A DNA stretch of 64,000 bases. Origin: Alkalidesulfovibrio alkalitolerans DSM 16529 (lineage in GTDB: Bacteria; Desulfobacterota; Desulfovibrionia; Desulfovibrionales; Desulfovibrionaceae). A program made the translations under genes and the position numbers. The stretch spans positions 1-64,000 of the forward strand of contig NZ_ATHI01000007.1 of the NCBI RefSeq assembly GCF_000422245.1, written 5' to 3'. Positions 19,217-27,883 of the stretch are shown here, piece after piece. The notes beneath the pieces were generated by a model. The model saw only the letters and a program-made list of their open reading frames with translations. It ran no database searches and was not told the origin of the DNA. The first letter of the stretch is position 1, and each line of letters begins with the position of its first letter.

Positions 19217-20173
19217 TTACTCGATAACGGAGTCGGCCCGGGCGACGAGGGCCTCGGGCAGGGTGACGCCGAATTTCTTGGCGGCGGAAAGGTTCACGTA
19301 GAGCATGAGGTCGGTCAGGCTCTCGACGGGCATGTCGGCGGGCTTGGCCCCCTGGGTCAGGATGCGCCAAGCCATCTCGCCGGTCTGCTTGCCCATGCGG
19401 TAGTAGTCCAGGGCGATGGCCGCGACCACTCCGCGCTGCACGGAATCGGTGTCCGCGGCGAAGAGCGGGATCTTGCTTTCCTCGCAGACTTTGACCACGG
19501 ATTCGAGCGCCGAGATGACCGTATTGTCGGTGGGCACGGCGATGGCCTGCACGCGGCCTGCAAGGCTTTTGGCGGCCGCGTAGACGTCGGCCGAGGTCGA
19601 GACGGTGCGCGGCTCGACGACGATGCCGAGTTTGGCGCACTCTTCCTTGATCTGCTCGAAGGAGACCACGGAGTTGGCTTCGCCCGCGTTGTAGAGCACG
19701 CCGAGCGTTTTGATGTCCGGCACGATCTCCTTGATGAGCGCCATCTGACGGTCCACCGGACTCCTGTCGGTCATGCCGGAGATGTTCGCGCCAGGCTTGT
19801 TCATGTCCTTGACCAGGCCCGCGGCCACGGGATCGGTCACGGCGCTGAAGAGAATCGGTTTGTCGCGGATGCGCTGCGCCGCGGCCTGGGCGGTGGGGGT
19901 GGCGATGGCCAGGATCAGGTCGGGGTTGTCGCCGCGCATCTGGTTGGCGATCTGCACGGCCATGTCCATGGAGCCTTGGGCTACGTAGACGCGCAGGTCC
20001 ACATCCAGGCCTTTTTCGGCCAAGGTGTCGCGGAAGCCCTCGCGCACGGCGTCAAGCGCCGGATGCTCAACGATCTGCGTGGAGCTGACGACGTATTTGG
20101 CGGCCATGAGGCCGTCGGCCTGCACGGAAATGAACATCAGACAGGCAAAGGCCAGGGCGAGAAGCTTTTTCAT
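19217..20173 (-). CDS. ABC transporter substrate-binding protein (PF04392 type)
   Basis: The 318-residue periplasmic protein has a Sec signal peptide (MKKLLALAFACLMFISVQAD). The mature domain is of the ABC_sub_bind type, with IVEHPALDAVREGFRD near residue 35, the PILFSAVTDPVAAGLV segment near residue 98 and ALDYYRMGKQTGEMA near residue 258. GGAGG is seven bases before the ATG at 20173. It is the first gene of the importer operon. Confidence 0.92.
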   Translation of the reverse strand: MKKLLALAFACLMFISVQADGLMAAKYVVSSTQIVEHPALDAVREGFRDTLAEKGLDVDLRVYVAQGSMDMAVQIANQMRGDNPDLILAIATPTAQAAAQRIRDKPILFSAVTDPVAAGLVKDMNKPGANISGMTDRSPVDRQMALIKEIVPDIKTLGVLYNAGEANSVVSFEQIKEECAKLGIVVEPRTVSTSADVYAAAKSLAGRVQAIAVPTDNTVISALESVVKVCEESKIPLFAADTDSVQRGVVAAIALDYYRMGKQTGEMAWRILTQGAKPADMPVESLTDLMLYVNLSAAKKFGVTLPEALVARADSVIE

Positions 20174-20315
20174 GAAAATGCCTCCACGAAGGGCCAAGGT
20201 TATGGGACGCGAATGTCCACCCGCGGCGTGCGGTCCGGGAAAATGAACGCGCCGTCGGAAAAGATCAACTTTTTTCCTTTTTCCCGTGAACAGTCAAGCC
20301 CAAAGGAAGCCGTGA

Positions 20316-21608
20316 TCACGGGGTGCCCGCGCCCGTCGACGGCTTGGACGAGGCTGTTGCGCGGTCCTGGCGCAAGACCCGTCCCGCAAGCTGTGAGACA
20401 GGAACCATGGTCAGTCCTGGCGCGTGCTTAGTGGCGAAGCGTTCGAGCGCGGCGAGCGTGCCGGGATGGGGATGCCCAATGGCCACGGCCGCGCCGTTCT
20501 TGAGCGCTATGCGTTCGGCTTTGTGAAGCTGCATGAGCACAGCCTCTTCATCGGGAACGTTGTCCAGGAAGATGTGGCGGCCGAGGAAGACGACGTTGAA
20601 TTCGGCTGCCGTCGCGTTGGCCGCGGAGATATTGCTCGTGCGGCTGTCCAGGAAGAAGAGCCCCTTTTGCGCGAGTTCAGCCATGACGGCGCGCATGGCC
20701 TTCGCATCGGCGGTGAAGGCGGAGCCCATGTGGTTGTTCATGCCCACAGCCTGGGGCAACCGAGCGATGCTGTCCCGGATGGCGACCCGGATTTCGTCCT
20801 CGCTCATGTTCGTGAGCAAGGCGCCGGGACCGGGATTGATGCGCGGATATCCCTTGGGTTCCATGGGCTGGTGGATGATCACATCGAGCCCGGCGGCCGT
20901 TGCCGTGCGGGCCACGGCTGCGGTGTGAGAGGCGTGGGGCCAGATGGCGAAGGTCACGGGGAAGGGCAGTCTGGTCAGCGCCTTGGCGAATGACCGGTTC
21001 TCGCCCAGGTCGTCGATGACGATGGCCAGCACGCCCTGGCCGGAAAGGCGGAGCGGCAGCGTCGGCGGGGGCGTCTCTGGCGGGGCGAGGCGCAGTTCGT
21101 GCGTTGGCCTGCCCATGAGGGAAAGGCGCAATATGCCGTCGTCGCCCGCCGCGACCACGGAGTTGGGGGCGTGCTCGGTGAGGTGGGTCTTGAGAAGGGC
21201 GGTGAACTCATCGACGGAAGAGCGGGTGCGCACGAGAATCGTCTGGCGCAGATAGTCCAGGTCGTCTTCGTGGATGTGCGTCACTTCTTGCAGTGAGAAA
21301 CGCTCTGGATCCACGCCTGTGTCGCGCAATGTCAGGAGCAGGGAGTAGTCCACGCGCTTCAGCTCGTCCTCGAAGGCCACGCCGGAGTAGTCCTCGAAGA
21401 CCAGCCCAACGTGCCCGACGACGGAGGATTCGGGCGCGGGGGCAGCGACCGGGCTCGGCTTGTTCCCGAAGGACGCGAGCCATGCGGCCGCCATGCCAAA
21501 CACGAGGATAAAGACCGCGACCGCGAGCCAGGGCCAACGACGACGCGCGAAAGCGCGCAGACGCCTCCCAAAATCCGCTTCGCTCAAGGCCTGACGCCAG
21601 CGCTGCAT
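20316..21608 (-). CDS. Divergent polysaccharide deacetylase family protein
   Basis: The 430-residue product has a short basic cytoplasmic N-terminus, a signal anchor (WPWLAVAVFILVFGMAAAW, about 29-47) and a C-terminal periplasmic domain of the divergent deacetylase family (PF04748, YibQ-like). Family hallmarks are LAIVIDDLGENRSFAKAL near residue 195, VTFAIWPHASHT, IIHQPMEPKGYP and MNNHMGSAFT. It lies 20 bases after ctpA; envC, ctpA and this gene often sit together and are thought to act in peptidoglycan remodelling. Its exact substrate is unknown. Confidence 0.9.
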   Translation of the reverse strand: MQRWRQALSEADFGRRLRAFARRRWPWLAVAVFILVFGMAAAWLASFGNKPSPVAAPAPESSVVGHVGLVFEDYSGVAFEDELKRVDYSLLLTLRDTGVDPERFSLQEVTHIHEDDLDYLRQTILVRTRSSVDEFTALLKTHLTEHAPNSVVAAGDDGILRLSLMGRPTHELRLAPPETPPPTLPLRLSGQGVLAIVIDDLGENRSFAKALTRLPFPVTFAIWPHASHTAAVARTATAAGLDVIIHQPMEPKGYPRINPGPGALLTNMSEDEIRVAIRDSIARLPQAVGMNNHMGSAFTADAKAMRAVMAELAQKGLFFLDSRTSNISAANATAAEFNVVFLGRHIFLDNVPDEEAVLMQLHKAERIALKNGAAVAIGHPHPGTLAALERFATKHAPGLTMVPVSQLAGRVLRQDRATASSKPSTGAGTP

Positions 21609-21628
21609 GGGGCGTTCTGAAGCTCCCG

Positions 21629-22915
21629 CTACTTGAGCGCCCGAAGGCGCGGCAGCTGCCGCACCAGTTCGAGGGCCATGCGCAACTGGTTGTCGCGGGC
21701 CAGCATGGCCTTGGCCGAGCCGTTGCGCTCAATGGCCTCGGGGCTCGTGCCTTCGCTGTTGTTGTGAAGATGTCTTGAAAGGTCCTTTTCACGCAGCATG
21801 GTCCGGTCTTCCGTCTCGCGCGGGGCCTCGAAGGGCAGGACGATGTCGGGAGCGATGCCCTCGGCCTGGATGGAGCGCCCCGAGGGCGTGTAATACAGCG
21901 CCGTGGTCAGCTTGATGCCCGAACCGTCGGCCAGGGGGATCACGGTCTGCACCGAACCCTTGCCAAAGCTGCGGTCGCCGAGGATTACGGAACGCTTGTG
22001 GTCCTGCAACGCGCCTGCGACGATCTCCGAGGCCGAGGCCGAACCAGCGTTGATCAGGGTGACCATGGGCGCGCTTACTTCAAGGGGTTGCGCTGAGGCG
22101 GCGTAATCCTTGCGCGTGGCCTCGTCCTTGCCCTGGATGTAGACGATGAGCCCCTCGTCGAGGAAAGTATCGGTCACGGAGACGGCCTGATTCAGAAGAC
22201 CGCCTGGGTTGTTGCGCAGATCGAGGATCACGCCTTTGGGATCGCCCTTGGCGCGCGAGAATTCTTTGATTTTGTCGTGCAGTTCGCGGGTGGTGTTCTC
22301 GTTGAAGCGGGTCAGGCGCAGGTAGAGGATGCCCTCGTCGAGTTCTTCGCTCTTGACGCTGATGATGGGGATGGTGTCGCGGACGATAGAGATTCGTTCG
22401 GGTTTCTGCGAATCGCTGTGCAGGATCGTCAGCACCACGGCCTCTCCCTTGAGGCCGCGGATCTTGCCCACGGCTTCGGTCAGGGTCATGTCCTGCGTGG
22501 GCTGGCCGTCGATCTCCAGTATGATGTCGCCGGGCTTGAGGCCCGCCTTGTGCGCGGGAGTGTCCTCGATGGGCGAGACGACCACGAGGCGGCCGTTGTC
22601 CAGCGTGATCTCGATGCCGATGCCACCGAATTCGCCCGAGGTGCTGACCTGCATGTCGCGGAATTCCTCGGGCGTCATGTAGGCCGAGTGGGGGTCGAGC
22701 TGCTGCAGGAGACCCTTGATGGCGTCGTCCATGAGCTCCTTGGTGCCCACGTCGCGCACGTAGTATTCCTCGACTAGGCCGAGCACCTGGCTGAAACGCT
22801 TGAGGGCCTCGTACCTGTCTTCCCTGACCTTGGACGTGTCGGCGCACAGCGCCCCGGCAAAGGCGGTCAGCAGAACGATCAGGGAAAGGGCGAAGAGCCA
22901 ACGTTTGATACGCAT
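21629..22915 (-). CDS. ctpA: Carboxy-terminal processing protease (S41 family)
   Basis: This exported serine protease of 428 residues has a signal peptide (MRIKRWLFALSLIVLLTAFAG), a PDZ domain (about 90-170, with GIGIEITLDNGRLVVVSPI) and the S41 catalytic core. The catalytic Ser lies in NAGSASASEIVAGALQD and the Lys in DRSFGKGSVQTV. CtpA proteins trim periplasmic proteins, including peptidoglycan hydrolases. GGAGG stands six bases before the ATG at 22915. It follows envC by 29 bases. Confidence 0.95.
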   Translation of the reverse strand: MRIKRWLFALSLIVLLTAFAGALCADTSKVREDRYEALKRFSQVLGLVEEYYVRDVGTKELMDDAIKGLLQQLDPHSAYMTPEEFRDMQVSTSGEFGGIGIEITLDNGRLVVVSPIEDTPAHKAGLKPGDIILEIDGQPTQDMTLTEAVGKIRGLKGEAVVLTILHSDSQKPERISIVRDTIPIISVKSEELDEGILYLRLTRFNENTTRELHDKIKEFSRAKGDPKGVILDLRNNPGGLLNQAVSVTDTFLDEGLIVYIQGKDEATRKDYAASAQPLEVSAPMVTLINAGSASASEIVAGALQDHKRSVILGDRSFGKGSVQTVIPLADGSGIKLTTALYYTPSGRSIQAEGIAPDIVLPFEAPRETEDRTMLREKDLSRHLHNNSEGTSPEAIERNGSAKAMLARDNQLRMALELVRQLPRLRALK

Positions 22916-22944
22916 GTGTCCTCCAAAAACAAAAAACGGGACCG

Positions 22945-24060
22945 TTACTTTCGGGCGCTCAACCACTCGAACGGGTTAACGGCTTTCTCCTGGCGGCGCA
23001 ATTCAAAATAGAGACCATGCCCCTTGAGATCGGGGTAGGGACCGGCGACACCCAGGACTTCGTCCTTCTCGACGTCCTGTCCCATGCGCACGTTGCTGTG
23101 GGAAAGGTAGGCGTAGAGGCTGTAGAAGTTGTCGCCGTGGAAGAGGATAATCACCTTGCCGAAACCGCGCAAGACGTCGTCGTGGACCACCTTTCCCCAG
23201 GAGACGGCCTTGACTGGAGCGCCTTCGGCAAGCCTGATCCCGACGCCTCGGACAGGTGGGTTGGCGTTCAAGTTGTAGCGGATGGCCACGGCGCCGTCGG
23301 CGGGCCAGGGCAGGCGGCCCTTGTGGTCGGCTATCTTGCGGCTGGTCAACAGGCTCAGGCGGTACTTGAGGCTTTCCACGGTGGCCAGAATGCGCTTGAG
23401 TTCTTCTTCCTGGCTCAGCTTTTCCGCACGTATCTTTTGTATCTCGCGCGCAAGGGCGAGTTTTTCGTTCAGCAACTGGTCCTTTCTCGTGTTGACCAGC
23501 GCGAGCTTTTTTTCCGCCTCGGCCTTCACGCGGTCCTGCTCGGCCAGGTTCGTGGCCAGGGCGCTGGTTCGCTCGGCCAACTCGTCCATACGCTCGCTAC
23601 CCGCGGCATAGAGTGCCGCGAGCCAGGTGAAGCGACGGTCGGCGTCCTCCCAGGAATCCAGGCCCTTGAGACGGTTGGTGGTGTTCTCCAGGTGTAGGGG
23701 CCAGATGGTCTCCATGATTCCGGCAAGCTCCCTTTGGAGTTCGGCGCGCCGTTTTTCGATGCGACCGTGCTCGGCCAGGATGTCCTGTTGCCGCTTTTCC
23801 ACCGCCGTCAGTTCGCGCTCGGCCGCGGCCACTTCCGATTCCAACGAGTTGACGCGCTTCTCCGAGGCGGCCAACTGGCCATGCAGTTCGCGCTCCTGTT
23901 TCGTGAGCACGCCGATCTGGGATCGCTGGGCCTCGACCTTCTTGCTCTCCTGCTCGATGGAGCGTTTGAGGGACTCGGCGTCGTTCTTCTGGGCCAGGGC
24001 AGGAGCGGCAGCCATGAACGCCAGGACGAGAATCGCGAGGATGAGGGGCGTTCGACTCAT
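22945..24060 (-). CDS. envC: Murein hydrolase activator EnvC-like, M23 domain
   Basis: The 371-residue exported protein has a signal peptide (MSRTPLILAILVLAFMAAAPALAQ), a long coiled coil from about residue 25 to 240 and a C-terminal LytM/M23 domain. In that domain the metal-binding His and Asp positions are not fully kept (GVGIRLAEGAPVKAVSWGKVV; FHGDNFYSLYAYLS), as in non-catalytic EnvC activators of amidases. GGAGA precedes the ATG at 24060. Its start overlaps the preceding glycosylase stop by four bases. Confidence 0.9.
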   Translation of the reverse strand: MSRTPLILAILVLAFMAAAPALAQKNDAESLKRSIEQESKKVEAQRSQIGVLTKQERELHGQLAASEKRVNSLESEVAAAERELTAVEKRQQDILAEHGRIEKRRAELQRELAGIMETIWPLHLENTTNRLKGLDSWEDADRRFTWLAALYAAGSERMDELAERTSALATNLAEQDRVKAEAEKKLALVNTRKDQLLNEKLALAREIQKIRAEKLSQEEELKRILATVESLKYRLSLLTSRKIADHKGRLPWPADGAVAIRYNLNANPPVRGVGIRLAEGAPVKAVSWGKVVHDDVLRGFGKVIILFHGDNFYSLYAYLSHSNVRMGQDVEKDEVLGVAGPYPDLKGHGLYFELRRQEKAVNPFEWLSARK

Positions 24061-24737
24061 GGCCGGGTCTCCAGAAACGTTCCCAGGGGACAGGTGTCGC
24101 ACAGGGGCCGGGATTTCTTGCACAGGGCGTGCCCCACGCGGACGAGCAGGGCGTGGCATTCGTTGTATACGGCCGCATCTTCGGGCAGGGCGCGGCTGAA
24201 TATGTCCTGCAACTCGTCGTAGCCCGCGTCCTCGGACGCCAGCCCGTGGCGGACCGCCACGCGGGCAGTGTAGGCGTCCACGACGAAGACGGGGCGATCA
24301 AGGGCGTAGAGCAGGATGCAGTCGGCGGTCTCGGGCCCCACGCCGCGCACGGCCAGAAGCTTTTCGCGCAGTTCCTGCGTATCCTGCCCGGAAAGATAGG
24401 ACAGCGCCGGATCGTCCGCCAGGGACGGATCGCCCGCAGCCTCGCGGGCCAGGAAGTCGAGCAGGTTGCGCAATCGGGCGGCCTTGAGGCGGTAGTAGCC
24501 CGAAGGACGGATGAGTTCGGCCAGGTCCTCGATGGGCAGGGCGAGCATGGCCGACACGGAGAATGCGTCGGCGGCCTTGAGCGCGGCAAGGGCTTTTTCC
24601 ACGTTGCGCCAGGCGGTGTTTTGCGTGAGCACCGCGCCCACGGCGACTTCGAAAGCGCTTTGCGCGGGCCACCAGCCGCTTGGGCCCAGGGCGTCGAGCA
24701 AGGTCTGGTAATAAAGGCGAATCGGATTGAGATTCAT
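24057..24737 (-). CDS. Endonuclease III-like HhH-GPD DNA glycosylase
   Basis: The 226-residue protein is an HhH-GPD base-excision glycosylase. The helix-hairpin-helix is VRGVGPETADCILL (about 130-143) and the catalytic Asp is D154 in FVVDAYTARV. The Lys that makes endonuclease III a lyase is replaced by Glu136. Three C-terminal Cys (C206, C213, C216) match the iron-sulfur spacing C-x6-C-x2-C, but the fourth, expected at 222, is Leu. This suggests a monofunctional enzyme, perhaps a MagIII-like alkyladenine glycosylase. AGGA precedes the ATG at 24737. The stop overlaps envC. Confidence 0.88.
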   Translation of the reverse strand: MNLNPIRLYYQTLLDALGPSGWWPAQSAFEVAVGAVLTQNTAWRNVEKALAALKAADAFSVSAMLALPIEDLAELIRPSGYYRLKAARLRNLLDFLAREAAGDPSLADDPALSYLSGQDTQELREKLLAVRGVGPETADCILLYALDRPVFVVDAYTARVAVRHGLASEDAGYDELQDIFSRALPEDAAVYNECHALLVRVGHALCKKSRPLCDTCPLGTFLETRP

Positions 24738-24878
24738 GGTTTCCTGCGGTACATGTCGCACGGCTATGCGCGGTGCCGGAATTCGACGGTCGCCGCGAAG
24801 AGGGTACGATCGATCGGCCTTCGCTGCAAGCGCAGCCAGCCTGTACCCCAATCCCCGCCAATGGAGAAGCCCTTGCCC

Positions 24879-27029
24879 ATGCGCTCCGCTTCGCGCGCCT
24901 TCGCCCAGGCCGCATGCCTTTTCGCGGCCTTTGCCGCATGCGTGGGGCTTCGCCTGCTTGAGGCGCCGCGCTGGTTCGCCCCGGAACTTCTTCTCGACGG
25001 GCAGCCGCTGATGAGCACCCACGATGCATATGCCTGGCTCGCCGGAGCCATGGGCGTCAACTTGCGCGGACATGAGCCGCTGGCCGTCATCGTGGAACTC
25101 GTGAACGGTCTGACCGGCCTGAGTCCCGAAGCTATCGGCTTCTGGCTCCCGCCGCTGCTCGCTGCCTTGGCCGGACTCCCCTTCGTGCACCTGGCACACC
25201 GGCTGGGAATTCTCGCCTTTGGCTTTCCGGCCGCCGTGGTCGCGGGGTGCTCCCTTGGCTACGTCGTCCGCACGCGCGTCGGGAGCCTGGACACAGATCC
25301 CTTTGCGCTGTTTTTTCCGCTTTTCCTGGCAGTGGAATTGTTCATCACACTTTCCCCTTTGCTTCGTGAAGTTTGGCGCGGTCCGGCTGAAAAGCCAGAT
25401 GTACGTGGAGCGCCCGATCGTGTCTCTGTCGGTGCCTGCTTCGGTTCATTCGGCCTGGGGCTTTGGTGCATGGCGGGCGTGTGGCTGTATGCGGGCATGC
25501 GGCCCGTAATTACCATACTGCTTTGCTTCGCCGCGCTGCTCGGGGCGGCTTTGGGCCGTCCTCAGGTGCGTCCGTGGTCGGTGGTCCTGCCGCTTCTTCC
25601 GCTGGCCATGCTCGCGCTTGGTGGCGGGGCAGGGGTCGTAGTCGGCCTGGGCTTTGCGCTGGCGGTGTGGCGCAGGCCGGAACTGGGATTCTCGCGGCGG
25701 GCCGGATGGACGATAGCCGCCGCTCTCGCGCTGATGGTGGTGGTGTTCGGGTTTGAGATCGTGCGCGACATCGTCGTTCGTCTTGACTACTGGCTGTTCC
25801 CGGCGGCGGACGTTGTCGTGAGCGCAACCAACGGACCGAACCTGCCCTCGGTGCTACAGAGCATCCGCGAAGCGCAGTCCATGCCTCTTGTCGACGTCGC
25901 GCGATATCTTTCGGTCCATCCCGTCCTGACCATTGCCCTCGTGCTCGGGTACGCTTGGCTGGCGTTCAGGCGTCCGGCGGCGCTCGTGTTCGTACCGCTG
26001 CTTGCCCTTGGTCTGTGCGCCTCGATCCTTGGCGCGCGTTTCGTCATGTTTGGCGCGGCCGCGATGGGAGCGGGCGTCCTGGGGCTCGGGCTTTTGGCCC
26101 GCCGCTTCGTCCCGCGCGCCTGGGGCCGCTTTCCCCTGGCCGTCGCCCTCGCGGGGGCGATCCTTGTGCCCGCGACCCTTTTCATGGACAGGCTCAGGCC
26201 CGACCCCGTGCTCTCACCGCGCCATGCCGCCGCGCTCGCGGAAATCTCCAGCGTCACGCCGTCTTCCTCGTGGCTGTGGTTGTGGTGGGATTACGGCTAT
26301 GCGGCCGAATTCTACGCCGAGCGCTTTCCCATCGCCAACGGCGCGCGCCACGATGCAAAGTGGCTCTACCCCCTGGCCGCCGTGCACGCAGGCAAGCCTT
26401 TCGAGGCCGCGAACCTGATGCGCTTCTTCGCCTTCTCCATGCAGGCCCAGGAGCGCGCCCTTTCCGAGCGGCCCGAGATATCCGGCAATCCGTCCTTCAT
26501 TCACGAACGCACCCCGCCCATGACCGCTCTGGCAGGGCTGGACGGCCTCTCGGCCCAAGCCGAAGCGCAGGCCGTGGCGGACGGCAGGAGAAAGCCGGAA
26601 GGCGGCTACCCGGACCAGTATTTCGTGGTCTCCTGGGATACGCTTCGGCTCGCGGGCTGGATCATCCGTTTCGGCACGCGCAATCTGGCCGACGGCACCT
26701 TCGCTACGGGCGACGTGTCGCGGATTGAGGGCGACATGCGCGTGGACACCGAGCAGGGACTCCTGCATTCGCCCCTCGCCGGAACGTTGCCGCTGGCCAG
26801 CCTGGACGTGCTCGACGAGGCCGGGAACAGCGGCTTTTCCTGGCAGCGCGGTTCGGGCATGCACGTGGTCATGAACAGGCAGACCCGCGAGGCTTTCATG
26901 ATGGACGCAACGGCCTATGGAAGCGCTATGGTGCAACTGCTGGTCGGGGAGCCGAGCCGCTTCGCCCGGGACTTCGAACTGGTGATCGACGCCGCGCCCT
27001 GGGCCAGGGTTTACCGCCTGCTGCCTTAG
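24879..27029 (+). CDS. STT3/PglB-type oligosaccharyltransferase
   Basis: This 716-residue membrane enzyme belongs to the STT3 family, which moves a lipid-linked oligosaccharide to Asn of Asn-X-Ser/Thr sequons in the periplasm. Visible hallmarks are the first catalytic Asp in MSTHDAYAWLAGA (D49), the second acidic motif GSLDTDPFALFF (D138, D140), about a dozen hydrophobic helices and the sequon-binding WWDYG at 469-473. GGAGAAG nine bases before the ATG at 24879 decides the start; another ATG at 24861 has no ribosome site. It diverges from the glycosylase-envC operon. No glycan-assembly genes flank it. Confidence 0.93.
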   Translation: MRSASRAFAQAACLFAAFAACVGLRLLEAPRWFAPELLLDGQPLMSTHDAYAWLAGAMGVNLRGHEPLAVIVELVNGLTGLSPEAIGFWLPPLLAALAGLPFVHLAHRLGILAFGFPAAVVAGCSLGYVVRTRVGSLDTDPFALFFPLFLAVELFITLSPLLREVWRGPAEKPDVRGAPDRVSVGACFGSFGLGLWCMAGVWLYAGMRPVITILLCFAALLGAALGRPQVRPWSVVLPLLPLAMLALGGGAGVVVGLGFALAVWRRPELGFSRRAGWTIAAALALMVVVFGFEIVRDIVVRLDYWLFPAADVVVSATNGPNLPSVLQSIREAQSMPLVDVARYLSVHPVLTIALVLGYAWLAFRRPAALVFVPLLALGLCASILGARFVMFGAAAMGAGVLGLGLLARRFVPRAWGRFPLAVALAGAILVPATLFMDRLRPDPVLSPRHAAALAEISSVTPSSSWLWLWWDYGYAAEFYAERFPIANGARHDAKWLYPLAAVHAGKPFEAANLMRFFAFSMQAQERALSERPEISGNPSFIHERTPPMTALAGLDGLSAQAEAQAVADGRRKPEGGYPDQYFVVSWDTLRLAGWIIRFGTRNLADGTFATGDVSRIEGDMRVDTEQGLLHSPLAGTLPLASLDVLDEAGNSGFSWQRGSGMHVVMNRQTREAFMMDATAYGSAMVQLLVGEPSRFARDFELVIDAAPWARVYRLLP

Positions 27030-27586
27030 CAGATCGCCCCCAAAACGCCGCATGTCGCGTCGCCGCGACGAATTCGAGCCTCCGCGCAGACAACCTCCCG
27101 TCGTGCTTGATTTTTTTCGCGCGGCCTTGCATCTGGCGCTTGTAGAACGGCCTGAGAAGCGGAGTTTATCGACTTCTTCCTGGCAGGCCAGCGACATTTG
27201 CTCCACTCCAATTTCAATCAAAGCAACAAGGCGAAACGAAAGGTGCGACGAAAGCAATTTTGTCGTAACGGCTTGCAGCATTTCTCTATTTCCATCTATC
27301 CATGCGATGGAACAATTGGTGCTGGCTCGTCGAGCATCTCTGAAGGCATATCTTGGATTCATTGTACCATTTTGTGAATTCGATGGTGAATATTCGTCAT
27401 AATGTCGGTCGGATTGTCGGCAGCCTGCCGACTCTATCAATCAGTTGTCCAGTCCTTTGAATTTTTCGACTATCAGTAGATTCTATCCGAATTAATATTT
27501 GCCTCGAATTCTATCTATGCTACATGCCGCGTAAGAACCTGGGCCAGCCATGGGGGGCTGGCCCGTACGCACCAGGAGGTGTCCCG
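27030..27586. other. AT-richer intergenic region before the selenopeptide gene
   Basis: These 557 bases are visibly AT-richer than the surroundings from about 27130 to 27530. I find no credible gene; the open frame at 27052-27402 has no ribosome site or recognisable sequence. A hairpin GTCGGCA/TGCCGAC (27416-27432) and a second one at 27541-27564 are present. The promoter of the peptide-maturase cassette must lie here, but several AT-rich -10-like strings make the choice arbitrary. Confidence 0.5.
27541..27564 (+). promoter_or_regulatory. Leader hairpin just before the selenopeptide ribosome site
   Basis: GGGCCAGCC (27541-27549) pairs with GGCTGGCCC (27556-27564) around a six-base loop, ending ten bases before AGGAGGT. 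The same GGCCAGCC/GGCTGGCC words recur at 27907 and 27936 and just before the maturase ATG (27997), so alternative pairings between leader, spacer and maturase start are possible. Confidence 0.6.
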
Positions 27587-27883
27587 ATGAATCCCAAGAA
27601 TCTCAAGAAGTACCTTGCCTGCCTGACCCTGGCCGGCCTGGTTGCCACCAGCACCGGTGTGGCGCTCGGGACCAGCGGTTGAGGCGGCAGCCGTCCGGAC
27701 GCCGGGAGCGCCCAACCCGCCATATCGCCCGAGGAACAGACACTCATGGAGCAGTTGAAGGCCAAGGAAAAGGCTGGCAACATCACGGAGGAAGAAAAGC
27801 AGCAGCTCGAGGAGTTGAAGAAGCGCATAAAGTCGAAAGACAAGCCGGCCCCCAGCGGCTGAGGCGGCGCACCCAAGAACTAG
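27587..27883 (+). CDS. sbtA: Putative selenocysteine RiPP precursor peptide with two in-frame UGA codons
   Basis: If UGA at 27680-27682 (codon 32) and 27860-27862 (codon 92) are read as selenocysteine, the gene encodes 98 residues ending at TAG 27881-27883. AGGAGGT is six bases before the ATG. The N-terminus is leader- or signal-like (MNPKNLKKYLACLTLAGLV, then up to G28). The two UGAs sit in the same motif, Ser-Gly-Sec-Gly-Gly, with nearly identical DNA (AGCGGyTGAGGCGGC). Between them lies a Lys/Glu-rich helical region (residues 52-82). A radical SAM maturase follows. The layout matches what I remember of selenobiotic/SbtA-type precursors; this was not searched. The alternative is a 31-residue peptide ending at the first UGA. 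Confidence 0.8.
27683..27712 (+). other. Candidate SECIS element for the first UGA
   Basis: Right after UGA-1, GGC (27686-27688) pairs with GCC (27701-27703) and CC (27691-27692) with GG (27697-27698), leaving the apical loop GUCC (27693-27696), 11 bases past the UGA. An outer GGCG/CGCC pairing (27683-27686 with 27709-27712) is an alternative. Bacterial SECIS hairpins sit at this distance and present a G-U-containing loop to SelB. The fold was drawn by hand. Confidence 0.4.

Noticed and set aside
27052..27402. 116-residue open frame in the AT-rich leader
   Set aside because: No ribosome site, unusual composition, no recognisable motif.
27680..27862. The two TGAs as sequencing errors or as tryptophan codons
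   Set aside because: Two identical errors in identical motifs are unlikely, and TGA ends glgB, ddl, hypD and the TrmH gene normally, so the code is standard.
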